In this document: positions 1 to 10,737 of the stretch, in pieces | Position numbering within the stretch: position 1 is the stretch's first letter | Layout of the letters: every line of letters starts with the position of its first letter | Assembly: GCA_964017065.1 (NCBI GenBank) | Contig: OZ024791.1 | Span: 3,683,539 to 3,747,538, forward strand | Source of the DNA: Haliclona indistincta | Taxonomy: Eukaryota; Porifera; Demospongiae; Haplosclerida; Chalinidae | Length of the DNA stretch: 64,000 nt | Direction: 5' to 3' | Position numbers and translations under genes: made by a program | The notes under the pieces: model-generated | The model's database searches: none | What the model saw: the letters and a program-made list of their open reading frames with translations, nothing else | What the model was told of the DNA's origin: nothing

Positions 1-873
1 ACATAGTCCGTACATGTCTCTCAGTTTGTTGAATTCAGTTGGTCCAATTCCCTTTGTCAGAAGGTCAGCGAACATCTCTTCTGTTGGGCAGTACTTCACT
101 ACGATTTTACCATTATTGACCCGTTCACGAACGTAATGGTACTTTATGTTGATGTGCTCAGACCTCTTGTGGAATTGTGGATTCTTGGCCATGGCGATTG
201 CAGATTGATTGTCCTCATGTATCAATGTCGGTTGTGACTGTTGATTTCCTAAGTCCGAGCTTAGTTCTCTCATCCAAGCAAACAGCTTCTTGTGCTGCAC
301 TGCAGAGTGCCATGTACTCCGCTTCAGCAGTAGATAGTGCCACACACAATTGTTCCTGACTCCTCCAAGTCACTGCCGTACCTCCAACTTGGAACAGATA
401 ACCTAAGACAGACTTCGAGTCACTGCAATCATTACCCCAATCAGCATCAGAGTAACCAACGAGTTCACCTGATTGGGAGTGTTTCGTGTAGAGTAGTTCG
501 AGGTTAGTAGTACCTCTAAGATATCGGAATATTCGCTTGACGGCTTGACGGCTATCCAGTGTTCCTGAGTAGGTTGGGAACAAAAACGTGCTACGTTGTT
601 CACTGCGAAGGTGATATCTGGTCGAGTCCTTGTTGACAAATACAATAGACTCCCGACTGCTGACTGGTATGTACACTGGTCGACGGTTTCACCTTCCGGA
701 GTAGCCTTTGATATTTTGCCATTCACGTTAGCTGGAGTCTTCGCTGGTTTAGCGTTGTCCATCCCGAACTTTTGAAGAATTGACTCAGTGAAGGCTGGTT
801 GAACAATCCAAATACGCTCTTTCTCTTGTACACAGGACCTAGGAAATGATGGAGCTTTCCAAGGTCCTTGACA
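1..873 (-). pseudogene. Ty1/Copia pol, end of RT plus RNase H (relic)
   Basis: This is the C-terminal part of a Copia polyprotein read on the minus strand and running off the window at base 1. From high to low coordinate it shows the end of the reverse transcriptase (KDLGKLHHFLG, about 838-865), the SAVGSLLYLSTRTRPDI block, and an RNase H domain with YSDADWGND, STAEAEYMAL and HEDNQSAI, ending in the TKGIGP block next to the window edge. A frameshift near 590-620 splits the RNase H from the upstream block, so no full protein can be made. Family knowledge: Copia RNase H removes the RNA strand during cDNA synthesis. The rest of the same element lies at 1531-2291 and 11069-11188. Confidence 0.9.
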
Positions 874-877
874 TTAA

Positions 878-1526
878 GGTGGCGCTTCACCGGAAACAGG
901 AAGTAGTTAATATTATTCATACTTATGCAGCTATACTTTCTTTTTTCTACAATACTTTTAGTTATGGAGTTCTTGTGTGTGTTGCACAGTCACCTAGTGG
1001 TCTCCTATTATTATTCCAAGTTTGAGTGCTGTTGCATAAACGGCATTAGTGGGGCGGACGACGCCTGCCGCTGAGCGTTAGGTACACTATGTGCGACAGC
1101 GGCACTAGACAGACGAGAATAAATACTACAGACACACTTGCCTTCTTGTGCTTCACATGCATTTGCATCGTTTTCCCAGAAATAAAGCCTGTTTTCTTGA
1201 ATACTGGCCAGTTCTGCCACTCACGTGTCGATATGCAGCTATTACACGGAAGATATAGCTTACTTCGTTAAAAACAATACAAATGTCTATGGCCCGAAGT
1301 CTAAGGGACTCAATTCAGCTAGCAACAGCAGCCGGCGTCAAGGAACAGCGGAGGATTGTGTACCTAAAAACTGTCCTCATTAGCCGCCATGATGGTGAGC
1401 GCGCGCCGCAAAATTTGTATTACGACTATTGGGCACAGCCGGTTGACGATCGATATAATTATATGAATAAACCGTGAATATGATTATTTTACTTGCTGAA
1501 GTTGCTGTTTCCGGTGAAGCGCCACC
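878..1526. mobile_element. TTAA-flanked MITE, GGTGGCGC termini
   Basis: A 649-bp insert sits in the Copia relic. The ends are inverted copies of GGTGGCGCTTCACCGGAAAC (left 878, right ending 1526), and both junctions carry TTAA (874-877 and 1527-1530). Removing the insert and one TTAA restores the Copia reading across the junction. TTAA target duplication is the signature of piggyBac-type transposition. No transposase is encoded, so this is a non-autonomous member. It belongs with 16417-17023, 27635-28348 and 50278-50946, which share the GGTGRCGG start. Confidence 0.88.
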
Positions 1527-1530
1527 TTAA

Positions 1531-2291
1531 GCTTCTTGGATAGAGTCTGTTTGACTTCACTGATCTTTCGATCTGTAGCACCAGCTAAAACCATGTCATC
1601 CACGTATTCACCAATGTAGAGAAGATCTCCTGAATAGGACAAGGATCACTTGTTGATTGGATGAAGCCGATATCCAGAAGGTGAGAATGAAGTGTGGCAT
1701 TCCAACATCTGGCCGATTGCTTGATACTCTTCTTGAGTCTACATATCATGTGCTCCTTTCCTTTGATCACATATCCTTCTGACTGTTTCATGAATATCTC
1801 CTCTTCAAGCTGTCCGTTAAGGAAGGCTGTTGTGACATCCAACTGATGAAGTTGAAGATCTTTCTGAGCTGCGATAGCAATCAGACTACGGAGGGATTCA
1901 TATCGGATCACAGGACAGAATGTTTCCTCGTAATCCAAACCGGGCTGTTGAGAAAAACCCTGAGCGACCAATTCATATCGGATCACAGGACAGAATGTTT
2001 CCTCGTAATCCAAACCGGGCTGTTGAGAAAAACCCTGAGCGACCAATCTTGCCCTGTATCGCTCTATTGTACCATCATCACGTGTTTTCTTCTTCAACGC
2101 CCACTTTGATCCGATTGCTTTCCTGTCAGGAGGTAACTTGACGAGATCCCATACGTGAATCGAATTCATCTCCGTTTCCATGGCTATTTTCCATTTGGAC
2201 ACTTGAGTGCTTCGCTCGCTATTCAAGATTTTCTACCTGAATTCGTCGCTCCTCTTTCTTGCCACTGTAACCTTTTGATGATTCATCAAAC
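1531..2291 (-). pseudogene. Ty1/Copia pol, reverse transcriptase (relic)
   Basis: Minus-strand Copia reverse transcriptase. Recognisable blocks in order are DESSKGYSGKKEERR (linker after integrase, about 2255-2300), SKWKIAMETEMNSI, RARLVAQGFSQQPGLDYEET, LHQLDVTTAFLNGQLEEEI (first catalytic Asp) and, in a shifted frame near 1590, the catalytic YVDDMVLAG. The polymerase therefore retains its motifs but is broken by a frameshift near 1640 and by an in-frame 25-residue duplication (1897-2046). Its upstream half continues at 11069-11188, separated by the Academ-like insertion. Confidence 0.92.
1897..2046. repeat. Exact 75-bp tandem duplication inside Copia RT
   Basis: Two head-to-tail copies of a 75-bp unit (1897-1971 and 1972-2046), identical by eye. 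The length is a multiple of three, so the frame is kept and the peptide containing AQGFSQQPGLDYEETFCPVI appears twice in the polymerase domain. Confidence 0.95.
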
Positions 2292-2395
2292 CAGTCCTAT
2301 GGCCAGCGTACCGGAAGTCAAATAACGCCCATACAAATTTATTTGCACAGCCGGTTTAGCGCGCGCAACAAAAACTCAGCTAAAGCATAGCTCAC

Positions 2396-3019
2396 TAGCC
2401 TCGTCCCCACGCCCAATTTTCGCTAACTTTACGGAACGAAGGACGGAACGAAAAACGAAAATAGGGCCTGGTATCCATTGCAGGGGTATTGGTGCGCATG
2501 CGTTAGTCGTTATACAGAATCTGTATAATCGGCAGGATATTCTGAATCCGTAACCTTGTATTCTTCTAGGATACTGCGTCATTCCGTGTATTTGTCTGTA
2601 TTCTCGCTCTACTGTAATGGAAGTTCTCACTGTATGCACATTTCTCTGCTTAGCGTAAAGATTGCAAACACGTGTGGACTAGTTCAGGAAGTCTAAGCCG
2701 ATCTACTGGCGCCCTCACAAACTCCACGTGAAACTGTAGCGTACCAAGACTTTCACGAGTCCATTTTTCCAACTGAACGATGGTTTTACTGGCTGCCCTG
2801 GTTGTCTTCAGACTCCCTCGCGACGGATCAAATCTTCTAGAGTGCGTATTTGCTTAGCTATATTTCATTTCATGTTTTTAAACTCGCTCAGACTCTTTAA
2901 TTTTATTCATGCATGCGTACCATTAATTACCCTTGCAATAGAGACCAGGCCTTTATTTTTCGCCGTTTCGTTACTTTGCGTTTTCCGTTGCGAAAAATTT
3001 TGGCCTGGGGACGAGGCTA
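2396..3019. mobile_element. MITE with TAGCCTCGTCCCC termini and 9-bp TSD
   Basis: A 624-bp insert in the 5' part of the Academ-like element. The termini are inverted (TAGCCTCGTCCCCACGCCC on the left; GGCCTGGGGACGAGGCTA on the right). The target duplication is ATAGCTCAC (2387-2395 and 3020-3028), nine bases as in Mutator-like elements. No convincing ORF is present. Partial relatives lie near 54370-54426 and 59310-59382. Confidence 0.82.
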
Positions 3020-3273
3020 ATAGCTCACCTGCACAGAACACTGTGTAACTCCGAACACATACTACATAATTAAAATCGCAGATGCAAACTTGAAATATTA
3101 TCATTCAGCTGCAATTCAATCTATCTTCCTTGTCAAAGCCATAAGAAATAAACAGATCACTGTTGGAAAGGCATCTCAGTCCAATTTCTTCACTGCTACC
3201 AGCTATTTTTGGTGCCATTTCCATTAACCATCTCCAGACAGCTAACAACTGGTATGCAACTGTAGTTGACAAC

Positions 3274-4487
3274 TAGTACAGTGCTTCTCATCTAAAGAGT
3301 CCATTTTTTAATTTTCAATAATTGGAAACATATCAACTCATAAAAACATTTTGCTTAACACTACAGTGCTAAAACTTAATATTTACATTAATTCACCTTT
3401 CTTGAGTATGTTTGTAAAGCATTTAGCTTGTCTTTTATTTCAGTCTGAAAATATCAGCAGCGAAATGGACGCCATTAAATTCATTAGTTTTAACCAAATA
3501 AAAATTGTAATCCTGCTAGTTAAGAAAAAACATAAGACGTGCAGTTGAGTATGTAGGTCAGCTATTATGTGGGTTAAAATGGAAGTCTAACTCTCACATA
3601 CGCTACTGTTAGCTTGCAAAATCTCTCAGCAGTCAAAGTACGAAACAGTTAACCAACTAACTCCATTAATTTTGTTAGTTAAGAAAAAGCGCTCCGCAGG
3701 CAAGTAGCCTTGTGCCTTAGCTAATCACAGCTCTTCGCTCGTGGCTGTAACTTACACCGTCGGCGAATACGAGGTGCTGGTAGCAGCAGCACTCACCCGC
3801 TCTGTTCGTCTTCGTCTTAGTTTATGACGTATCAATGACGTTTTCCAAGTTGATGACCGTACATTCCCGCATATTCTATCGGATATGCAGATAAATTGAC
3901 GTCATCAATCTGGCAACAGTCATTGGCACGTCATAACTAAGATGAAGACGAACAGAGCGGGCGAGTGCTGCTGCTACCAGTACCTCGTATTCGCCGGCGG
4001 TGTAAGTTACAGCCACGAGCGAAGAGCTGTGATTAGCTAAGGCATAAGGCTACTTGCCTGCGGAGCGCTTTTTCTTAACTAACAAAATTAATGAAGTTAG
4101 TTGGTTAACTGTTTCGTACTAGCTTTGACTGCTGAGAGATTTTGCAAGCTAACAGTAGCATACGTGAGAGTTAGACTTCCATTTTAACCCACATAATAGC
4201 TGACCTACATACTCAACTGCACGTCTTATGTTTTTTCTTAACTAGCAGGATTACAATTTTCATTTGGTTAAAACTAATGAATTTAATGGCGTCCATTTCG
4301 CTGCTGATATTTTCAGACTGAAATAAAAGACAAGCTAAATACTTTACAAACATACTCAAGAAAGGTGAATTAATGTATATATTAAGTTTTAGTACTGTAG
4401 TGTTAAGCAAAATGTTTTTATGAGTTAATATGTTTCCAATTATTGAAAATTAAAAAATGGACTCTTTAGATGAGAAGCACTGTACTA
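3274..4487. repeat. 1.2-kb palindrome (foldback element)
   Basis: Two arms of about 590 bp (3274-3863 and about 3898-4487) are near-perfect reverse complements around a short AT-rich centre. A 65-codon open frame appears once in each arm on opposite strands (3351-3548 and 4213-4410). It is a consequence of the palindrome, not two genes. The outer ends read TAGTACAGTGCTTCTC and its complement. A clear target duplication was not found. Confidence 0.92.
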
Positions 4488-4499
4488 ATTCTAAAACTT

Positions 4500-4777
4500 A
4501 CAAGTAATAATTAACAAAAATAAAAGAGATTTAGGGTTGGTACATGTATCGAAAAAGTATGGAAACAAGATTTAAAATAAAAGTACTGTAACAATACAGT
4601 GTAATGCTACCTCCCTATTAAATCAACCACAACTATCGATAGCAGTTAATTTAGGGAGGTAGCATTACACTGCTATTGTTACAGTACTTTTATTTTAAAT
4701 CTTGTTTCCATACTTTTTCGATACATGTACCAACCCTAAATCTCTTTTATTTTTGTTAAAATGTTTTTATTACTTGT
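4500..4777. repeat. 278-bp palindromic MITE
   Basis: Arms of about 130 bp (4500-4632 and 4646-4777) are reverse complements, beginning ACAAGTAATAA and ending TTATTACTTGT, with a small length difference near the outer end and a short centre at about 4633-4645. It begins 13 bp after the preceding 1.2-kb palindrome. No ORF. Confidence 0.88.
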
Positions 4778-5241
4778 TTTTTTTTTTTTTAATGATGACT
4801 TAGTTGGCAATTATTTTGAAGATTATGTCGAGTACGATGCACAAGCACAATCATGCTTCTGTATGAGCGAGTTCAAGCTAAATCAGGCAGAGTCTGAGGC
4901 AATAGTTAAACTTCAGAGTGACATTTTCAACTGCATGATTTTGAAGTACGTACACTTGAACAGCACAGATTGCAAACTACCTGGGCTACAGTCTCTCATT
5001 ATTGTGTTGCTAAGCAAACACATAGTTGTGAAGTCTCTAATGTTAAACCATAGTATGAATAATTCTCTTTGATGTAACGACCGTTAATGAGGGTTATAAA
5101 TCGTGTACAGCCCGAACGCGTTTCAAGATGGCCGCCGCGTTCGAGAATCCACAAAGAAACGGCGCTCGGGCTGCTCTGCGGTCTTTCTGCGACATAATAT
5201 AGCCAGCTAGACGTCAGGCAAGCAGCGAACTATGGTTTAAA
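4778..5241 (+). other. Weakly coding-like stretch of the Academ-like element
   Basis: An open frame to 5072 includes the segment FKLNQAESEAIVKLQSDIF. It lies where the N-terminal part of the element's protein would be expected, but I recognise no domain. Downstream, 5073-5241 has no open frame; it contains a GC-rich patch (AAGATGGCCGCCGCG at about 5127). Function unknown. Confidence 0.3.
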
Positions 5242-5343
5242 GTAGTTATATACCTCACAGTCGGTGTTTAAGCATTTAAAGCCCTTGGGCTACGCCCGCG
5301 GGCTTTAAATCGCTTAAACACCTCCTGATCGGTATATAACTAC
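5242..5343. repeat. 102-bp hairpin MITE
   Basis: A complete short palindrome beginning GTAGTTATATACC and ending GGTATATAACTAC, with a GC-rich tip (CCTTGGGCTACGCCCGCGGG). It interrupts the Academ-like coding region just upstream of the DUF6589-like block. The architecture of AT-rich arms and a GC-rich tip recurs at 30431, 31247, 39384, 41352 and 60331. Confidence 0.85.
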
Positions 5344-5348
5344 TATTT

Positions 5349-5865
5349 GTGTATGCTGAAATTCTTAGTGAACTAGCAGACTCAAAACCAACTTTGACAA
5401 GTATTCTAGGCAAGCTACACAAAATATTCGTTCAGGAGCTTGGGCACAAGTGGGTACTAGTTGTTGGTGATGCAAAGGTATTTGTCATTTTACAGGAGAT
5501 CAAATCACAGTATGGAAGCCATCTCAGTTGGATGCTACCTTTTCCAGGAGATTGGCATATTTTGTACAACTACCAGCCTGCTCTCATGAAGCCTTATGCT
5601 GATGCTGGTTTGGCTAAACTTGCTGAATCAAGCGGTCATCACAGTGAAACCCTCACATCATTGCTGCAATGCAAGAACTTCAGACATACACACAACTTCT
5701 CTATGCAAGCTTTCGAGACATTCTACATATTTTTTCTTTCTTTGTATTTCAAAACAACACAGCACGAAGCCTTGCACAGAGAAGTATCTGACGTAATCAC
5801 AGAATTCAGTGTTATAACAACAGATAGCGACTTAGACAGCTTTTGACAGAGAGTACAAACTGTAG
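5349..5865 (+). pseudogene. DUF6589-like region, N-terminal half (Academ-like transposase candidate)
   Basis: The open frame 5349-5846 encodes LVVGDAKVFVILQEIK and LPFPGDWHILYNYQ, then EALHREVSD. From memory these resemble repetitive metazoan proteins that carry the DUF6589 domain. The invariant-looking acids are the Asp of GDAK (5468-5470) and the Asp of PGDWH (5550-5552), plausible members of a catalytic triad; that role is inference. The frame stops at 5844-5846 and the coding sense is then cut by the 5878-6889 insertion, resuming at about 6895. It should be read with 6895-8009 as one gene segment. Confidence 0.6.
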
Positions 5866-5877
5866 TTTCATGCAATG

Positions 5878-6889
5878 CAGGGGCGTAACTAGAAATTTGG
5901 AACCGAGGAGGCGCGCATTTGCGCGCACGATTTTAGGAAATAACTAATTAATATTCATTAGATTTCGTCATTTTACTGCCTCGTAGCAGCGCGCCATTGC
6001 ATGGTGAAATAGCGTACGTAGCCTGGATGGAGTGGACATAGATAATACAGTACAAGTGGATACGCAACGGGGTAATAAACGGAGGGGTCCACGGAAATCT
6101 GTTGAAACACTCACTGCATGGGGCGTGGGCGTGTTGCACAAAGTTGTAAAGTTGTTTCTACGGTTCTGAGGAGCGAGTTGAAGCTGAATCAAATAGCACA
6201 CGTGTTCATTTGCTATTGAAGAAGATGCTGTTTCTGTAAATAGCCTTGTTATAATTGCTAGGCTGCAAATTTCGCGGTTTTTTCCTAAAATCCTGTGTTA
6301 CGGTTACTTTGTGTTAGATTGTTACAGAGCTGGTTTGTGTAGTGCTGGTTTGTTGTATGTTTTTAGGTAGCTTATTGTGTAGTGCATTGCGTCAAAATAC
6401 TATTCGAGCGCTACGCTTCGTAGAGAACAGTAGATACGCCGCCAAGTAGCAGGGAACAAGCTTGTTGTTGCGTTTTTTTGTGTTAGATTATTGGCAAGAA
6501 TGATAATACCAGGACTTCATAAGCAATGCCAGCGAATACCAACATCCTTGCTCTACTGCGTCAAAATACGTTTGTACGCACAAAAAGATCAAGGAGCTCA
6601 ATATCTAGTCTTGAGTACAGACCACTTCTGCTGTAGCCATTCATTTCTTGTAAATGTTTGGAAACGTCCGTGTTACCCGATGCAGTGATTGTCTCACCCC
6701 GGATAGCAATATACGGGCTCGTTGCGTATCCACTTGTACTGTATTATCTATGGAGTGGAGAGCAAGATAGAGACAGCTCTGTCAGGCAAGACAGCTGTAC
6801 TAGGCAAGGTATATTCGTTAATAAAACTTTTGGTTGGGCAAAAGCGAGGAGGCAAGCGCCTCTTCTGCCTCACGGTAGTTACGCTACTG
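5878..6889. mobile_element. hAT-like MITE, CAGGGGCGTAACTA termini
   Basis: The left end CAGGGGCGTAACTA and the right end TAGTTACGCTACTG are inverted copies. The short direct repeat CAATG (5873-5877 and 6890-6894) flanks the insert. A close relative without the internal insertion is at 47939-48273, with the same termini, the same AGGAGGCG subterminal block and the same internal order. hAT affiliation rests on terminus style only; the expected 8-bp duplication is not seen. Small open frames inside are not convincing. Confidence 0.75.
6037..6749. mobile_element. Nested TIR insert with 10-bp duplication
   Basis: This insert lies inside the 5878-6889 MITE. The ends are AGATAATACAGTACAAGTGG and its complement, with GATACGCAACG following. 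ATGGAGTGGA is duplicated at 6027-6036 and 6750-6759. The relative at 47939-48273 shows the uninterrupted target (about 48118-48130), which confirms the insertion. The 9-10 bp duplication suggests a Mutator-like mechanism. Confidence 0.78.
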
Positions 6890-6894
6890 CAATG

Positions 6895-8009
6895 TGAATT
6901 ATCGAAGCTTTAAGGAGTTTATGGAAGTTATGGCTAACAGGCAAGACACTATCAGGTTCTGGTATCGATTTATCAATGAAGACTGCTTTGCGGACTTCAC
7001 TCTTTTTGTTGGCATAAGGTATCGTAATTGGGATTTACGAATGGCCAGTCTAAAACAACAAGCTGCCATATTTTCAGCTTTCGATCGGAGCACATATCAG
7101 CGTTTGGTCCCGACACACATTGGTGATGTACTGAGAATGCCCAACGCTGTCCTACCTACAACACCTCAGAAAGGGCAGTTTCGCTTCACCAAAGCAGAAT
7201 GTCACGGTGTGACATTGGACGAGATGAAGATTAACAAAGATGCCAAGCTTGCTATCGTGCAACCTAGCAGAGAGCGCATGGAATTTTTGAGTAATTACAT
7301 GGCTTTTCAAGCAAACTGTGTGCGTAATTTGACGGATCAGATTTTTCCAGAACACCGTGAAGCCACAGCGTTCTCGAACAGACCGACTAGCAAGGACAGA
7401 AAGCCGCATACAAACATGCAAAGAATGCATGCTGTCATTTCAAACCACGGTATGTTTTTTGATAGGCAGGAGAATCAAGGTCTGTGGAATGTACTAGTAG
7501 CAAAGCAAGCAACAGAAGAGCAGCACCATGACCTGATGAGGTTTAGGTCAATTGGTGAGAAAGGCCTGGAGCAATACATTCAAAATAAGTACTTGCGAAC
7601 AGCCAGCGCAAATCCTCCAGTAAGACAGAAACGGCCATGCACATTTTCTGTTACACAAACACAGAAACGTAGAATACAGCAGGTAGAAAAAGAGCAAAAG
7701 CAGTACCAGCGTTCCCTAAAGCGAACATTGGCTTGGGTAGCAGAGCACGGTACTGAAAGTATAGATGCTGAAGCTCTTTTTAGGCCAATACAGTCAGTGC
7801 CTCGTGCACTAATTGATGCAAATGGATTTCCATACAAGTCCAACAAGAGCTCAACCACCAATTTTTTTCCAACACAGATACCAAAACCCACAGCCAATAA
7901 TTAACAAACTGCCCTATGGGTGGACACCAGACACAGTAATAATGAAAGGCATGTTCCTTATACAAACAGCACCCCTCCCCACCATGTCGTGCATGAGAGA
8001 ATACACAAT
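6895..8009 (+). pseudogene. DUF6589-like region, C-terminal half (Academ-like)
   Basis: This continues the transposase candidate after the nested MITE. The frame runs openly to 7902 with blocks FWYRFINEDCFADFTLFVG, RNWDLRMASLKQQAAIFSAF, DRSTYQRLVPTHIGDVLRMP and NYMAFQANCVRNLTDQIFPE, then a Lys/Arg-rich linker (RQKRPCTFSVTQTQKRRIQQ). From about 7905 the sense continues in another frame (LPYGWTPDTVIMKGMFLIQT) up to the 8011 insertion. The conserved blocks match the second half of DUF6589-type proteins as I recall them. The natural start and introns cannot be fixed from one decayed copy. A frameshift near 7900 and the two insertions make it non-functional. Confidence 0.65.
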
Positions 8010-8010
8010 G

Positions 8011-8290
8011 GGGAGGTGGTAAAACCAGGAACGGAGAAATGGGGAATAAGAAACGAAAACGAGGAAATGAACAACTTTCCCGAGCTAAGCTGGTTTAGGA
8101 CGACCCTCCCGACGATCCTTAGGCTTACCAAGGGCCGAAGGCCCGGTTTAGGACTACCCTCCCGACTTTGCGCAGTTAGGCGAAGGTTTTAGGGTCTTGA
8201 GTTTAGCAGTTTCTAGTGCAATAATGGCGCCATTTCTTCATTTCCTCGCTTCCGTTTCTCATTTCCCCGTTCCTGGTTTTACCACCTCCC
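8011..8290. mobile_element. 280-bp MITE with 9-bp TSD
   Basis: The termini GGGAGGTGGTAAAACCAGGA and the complement ending TTTTACCACCTCCC form a TIR of about 55 bp. The target duplication TACACAATG lies at 8002-8010 and 8291-8299. Removing the insert rejoins the coding sense of the host element (REYTM / WLLNRFVRPHF). Nine-base duplication is Mutator-like. Confidence 0.9.
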
Positions 8291-8299
8291 TACACAATG

Positions 8300-9690
8300 T
8301 GGCTATTGAATAGGTTTGTAAGACCTCACTTTGCAGCTGGTGCCACTTCTGTACAAGTTGTTTTTGACACCCCAGGGTCTCTCCCTGAAACTCCCAAAGA
8401 GCTGGAACAAAGGCGTAGAGACAAAGGTGCAGCAGAAACAAGCCATCACCATAGTTGCACTCATTTCAGTAGTGATTCCAGTGTTCCTTTCCAGTGGCGT
8501 AGCATAATTAGCTGCAGAACATGCAAAAAACCTAACATCATAACATAGCAGATGAAATGCTGTTACTTGTACAATAAATTTTGCATGGCGCACAGGAATT
8601 CACTACTATTCTGAAATAGCAGGCATTCACCATTTCTTCTAAAAACAAAACAAGAACACTGTGCCCTGCAATAACATCCAATGCAGACGAAGCAGATCTA
8701 TGGGTATGGCTGCACTGTAAACATTCTCAGGGCACAAAAGTTCTAATCTACTCACCAGACACCGATATTTATCACATTGGAATGACCAAAATACCATCCG
8801 AACTGACCAACAGATGTCAATAATTAGATGTCATCATCCAATTATCAAAATGTTTCACTGAAAATTCTAAATTCCTCTATCTGAACAAACTGTTTAGTGC
8901 TTCTATACAGATCCTGAGTTAATACCAGTACCAGAGATGATGCGACCGCGTGTCATGCAGGCCATCTACATCTCAACTGGCTGTGACTACATCTCATTTT
9001 TCCATGGCATTGGAAAAGTCAGCTTTTTAGCCACTTTCTTTAAGCATGCCTCTTTTATAGCTGGAGGTTTAGAAGACATCACCTACTTATTCTTTGTACG
9101 ATTGGTTGGTTGCGCCTACTATCGCAAGTATGCCTCAGCATTTGCTTTACAGAGACCTGAAGCCCTCTTTCATTCTACTGTTGCCGGTAGCACCTTAGAG
9201 AAGCATGTGAAGTGGCTGCAAAGTATACGGAGTACAGTTCACCAACGTGCAGAGAGAGAGTGTGACAGCATGCCATCCACAGAAGCATTGGAGCTGCACT
9301 GGCAGAGGTGTATGTGGGTGATACAATATTGGAAGAGTGCTTTGGACAACAAGATCTCTTTACCAGGTAAGCAACATATAATTATTTACGACTATAAGTA
9401 TTAACACTGATGTACCTGATAGAACTGTCAATTTCTGGATGGAGAAGAGATGAAGTTGATGGGAGGCTGGAGGTTCACTGGGAAGTCGAACAAAACGTGC
9501 ACAAGGCACAGGCCTCTGTAGACTTTATGTTGTCAGGTATGTGATGATTGCTGCATGTGCTGAATACTGGTTGTCAAATCTGATGTTTTATGCAGGTGTA
9601 AAAGTGGATGCTCAACAAAGCGATGCTCTTGTCAGAGGAAAGAGAGAGTGTGTGGACCAAGTTGTCATTGCTACAATTGTAGTACTGCAG
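8300..9690 (+). pseudogene. XPG/FEN1-like nuclease with Cys-rich tail (Academ-like element)
   Basis: In order: an N-terminal block with VQVVFDTPGSLPETP (about 8355-8400), a SCRTCKK segment, an acidic EADLWVWLHC motif (about 8680-8710), SPDTDIYHIG (about 8752-8785), and GCDYISFFHGIGK (about 8977-9018), which matches the helix-hairpin-helix region of XPG/FEN1 proteins (GCDY then GIG). The acidic residues correspond to the metal-binding acids of that family. Two short introns are likely: one begins at GTAAGC (9367) and one runs from 9537 (GTATGTG) to 9595 (TTTATGCAG). The last exon encodes a Cys cluster, CKSGCSTKRCSC and CGPSCHCYNC. Stops near 8550 and 8820 and frame changes break it. The cluster is cut by the insertion at 9691. 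Confidence 0.75.
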
Positions 9691-10731
9691 TTTGCAAGTT
9701 GGTTGTCATAGTCAATGGTTCATGCTTGATAGTGTGGTTAGCACGGTTGATACAGTGTGGTTAACCTTAGCCATACATGGCTTCTCTGCATTACGCAATA
9801 TATATTTTGTGTCGTTTTACGAAGTAATTAGACGGAAAATATGCTCCCGACAATGCATGACGTAGCATGATGTCATTGTGTGGTAGGGTATTTAAGGTGT
9901 GGGTTAGTTAATGTAGTCATTCTAGGGTTGTGCATTTCGCCACTCAGTTAATTCCCACCCTCCCGCCCCTTCTGAAGTTATTACCTCAGCTATTATCAGA
10001 TTGTTCCAGGATTCAGAGACAGGAGAACAGATGTTTCTGTAGTAGTACTGTAGTGTAATAGTGCTGGTGTTTGCTGTTCCAAAATGTTATTTATATCTAT
10101 ACAGAATGGTTCCAGAGAAGCAACGGAGAGAATCTTGAACTTATAGAGTAGTTCATTTCTCGAGCTGACGTTAGTAATGGGTTTTCCCAGAGTTTTTTCT
10201 CAAAAAGCTTTAGGTCTCTCTGGGTTTTTCCCTTGATTAGCGTTGGGCCGCGCTAATCATAAATTTAATTTGTGCGTTTAGGTGGCCCCAGCTCATCGGT
10301 GTCGTTGTGATTGTGTGGTTGGTTGTAAAGTGTTGTGAAGATTATATGCGTTTACAGTGGCGTGCACAGCAGCCCTGACACACTATGAGTGAAGTGCATG
10401 TGCTGGGTGCATGTCGGGTGTGTGCATGCTTAGTTACATGGCGGGAGCGTTATCACATGAGTCTGATAGCACATGCTCTAATTCTTGTGCGTTATCACAA
10501 GCAAGCTCGAGCTGTGTTTACTGTGGTGCAGTGGCTGTGCAAGATTGGTTCCAACAGAAGCAGCTTGCTAATAGCGATGGAATTGGAATTAGAGCGTATG
10601 CTCTCAGACTCACGTGATAATGATTGCGTAATACAGAGAAGCCATGTATGGCTAAGGTTAACCACACTGTATCAACCGTGCTAACCACACTATCAAGCAT
10701 GAACCATTGACTATGACAACCAACTTGCAAA
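9691..10731. mobile_element. 1.04-kb element with about 105-bp TIRs
   Basis: The left arm (9691 to about 9800, starting TTTGCAAGTTGGTTGTC) and the right arm (about 10625-10731) are near-identical reverse complements. CTGCAG flanks both sides (9685-9690 and 10732-10737). It splits the Cys-rich exon of the Academ-like nuclease; coding sense resumes just after the right end. The interior holds the dispersed repeat at 9799-9955 and no convincing gene. Confidence 0.85.
9799..9955. repeat. Dispersed 155-bp repeat, copy 1
   Basis: The sequence from TTTTGTGTCGTTTTACGAAG to the CACTC(A/G)GTTAAT end recurs at about 30872-31022 in the same orientation with only a few differences. It contains GACAATGCATGACGTAGC. 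Its class is unknown; it could be a solo LTR or a fragment of a non-autonomous element. Confidence 0.8.
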
Positions 10732-10737
10732 CTGCAG

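Noticed and set aside
3351..4410. Two copies of a 65-residue protein on opposite strands
   Set aside because: They are mirror images created by the 1.2-kb palindrome and have no domain or coding bias.
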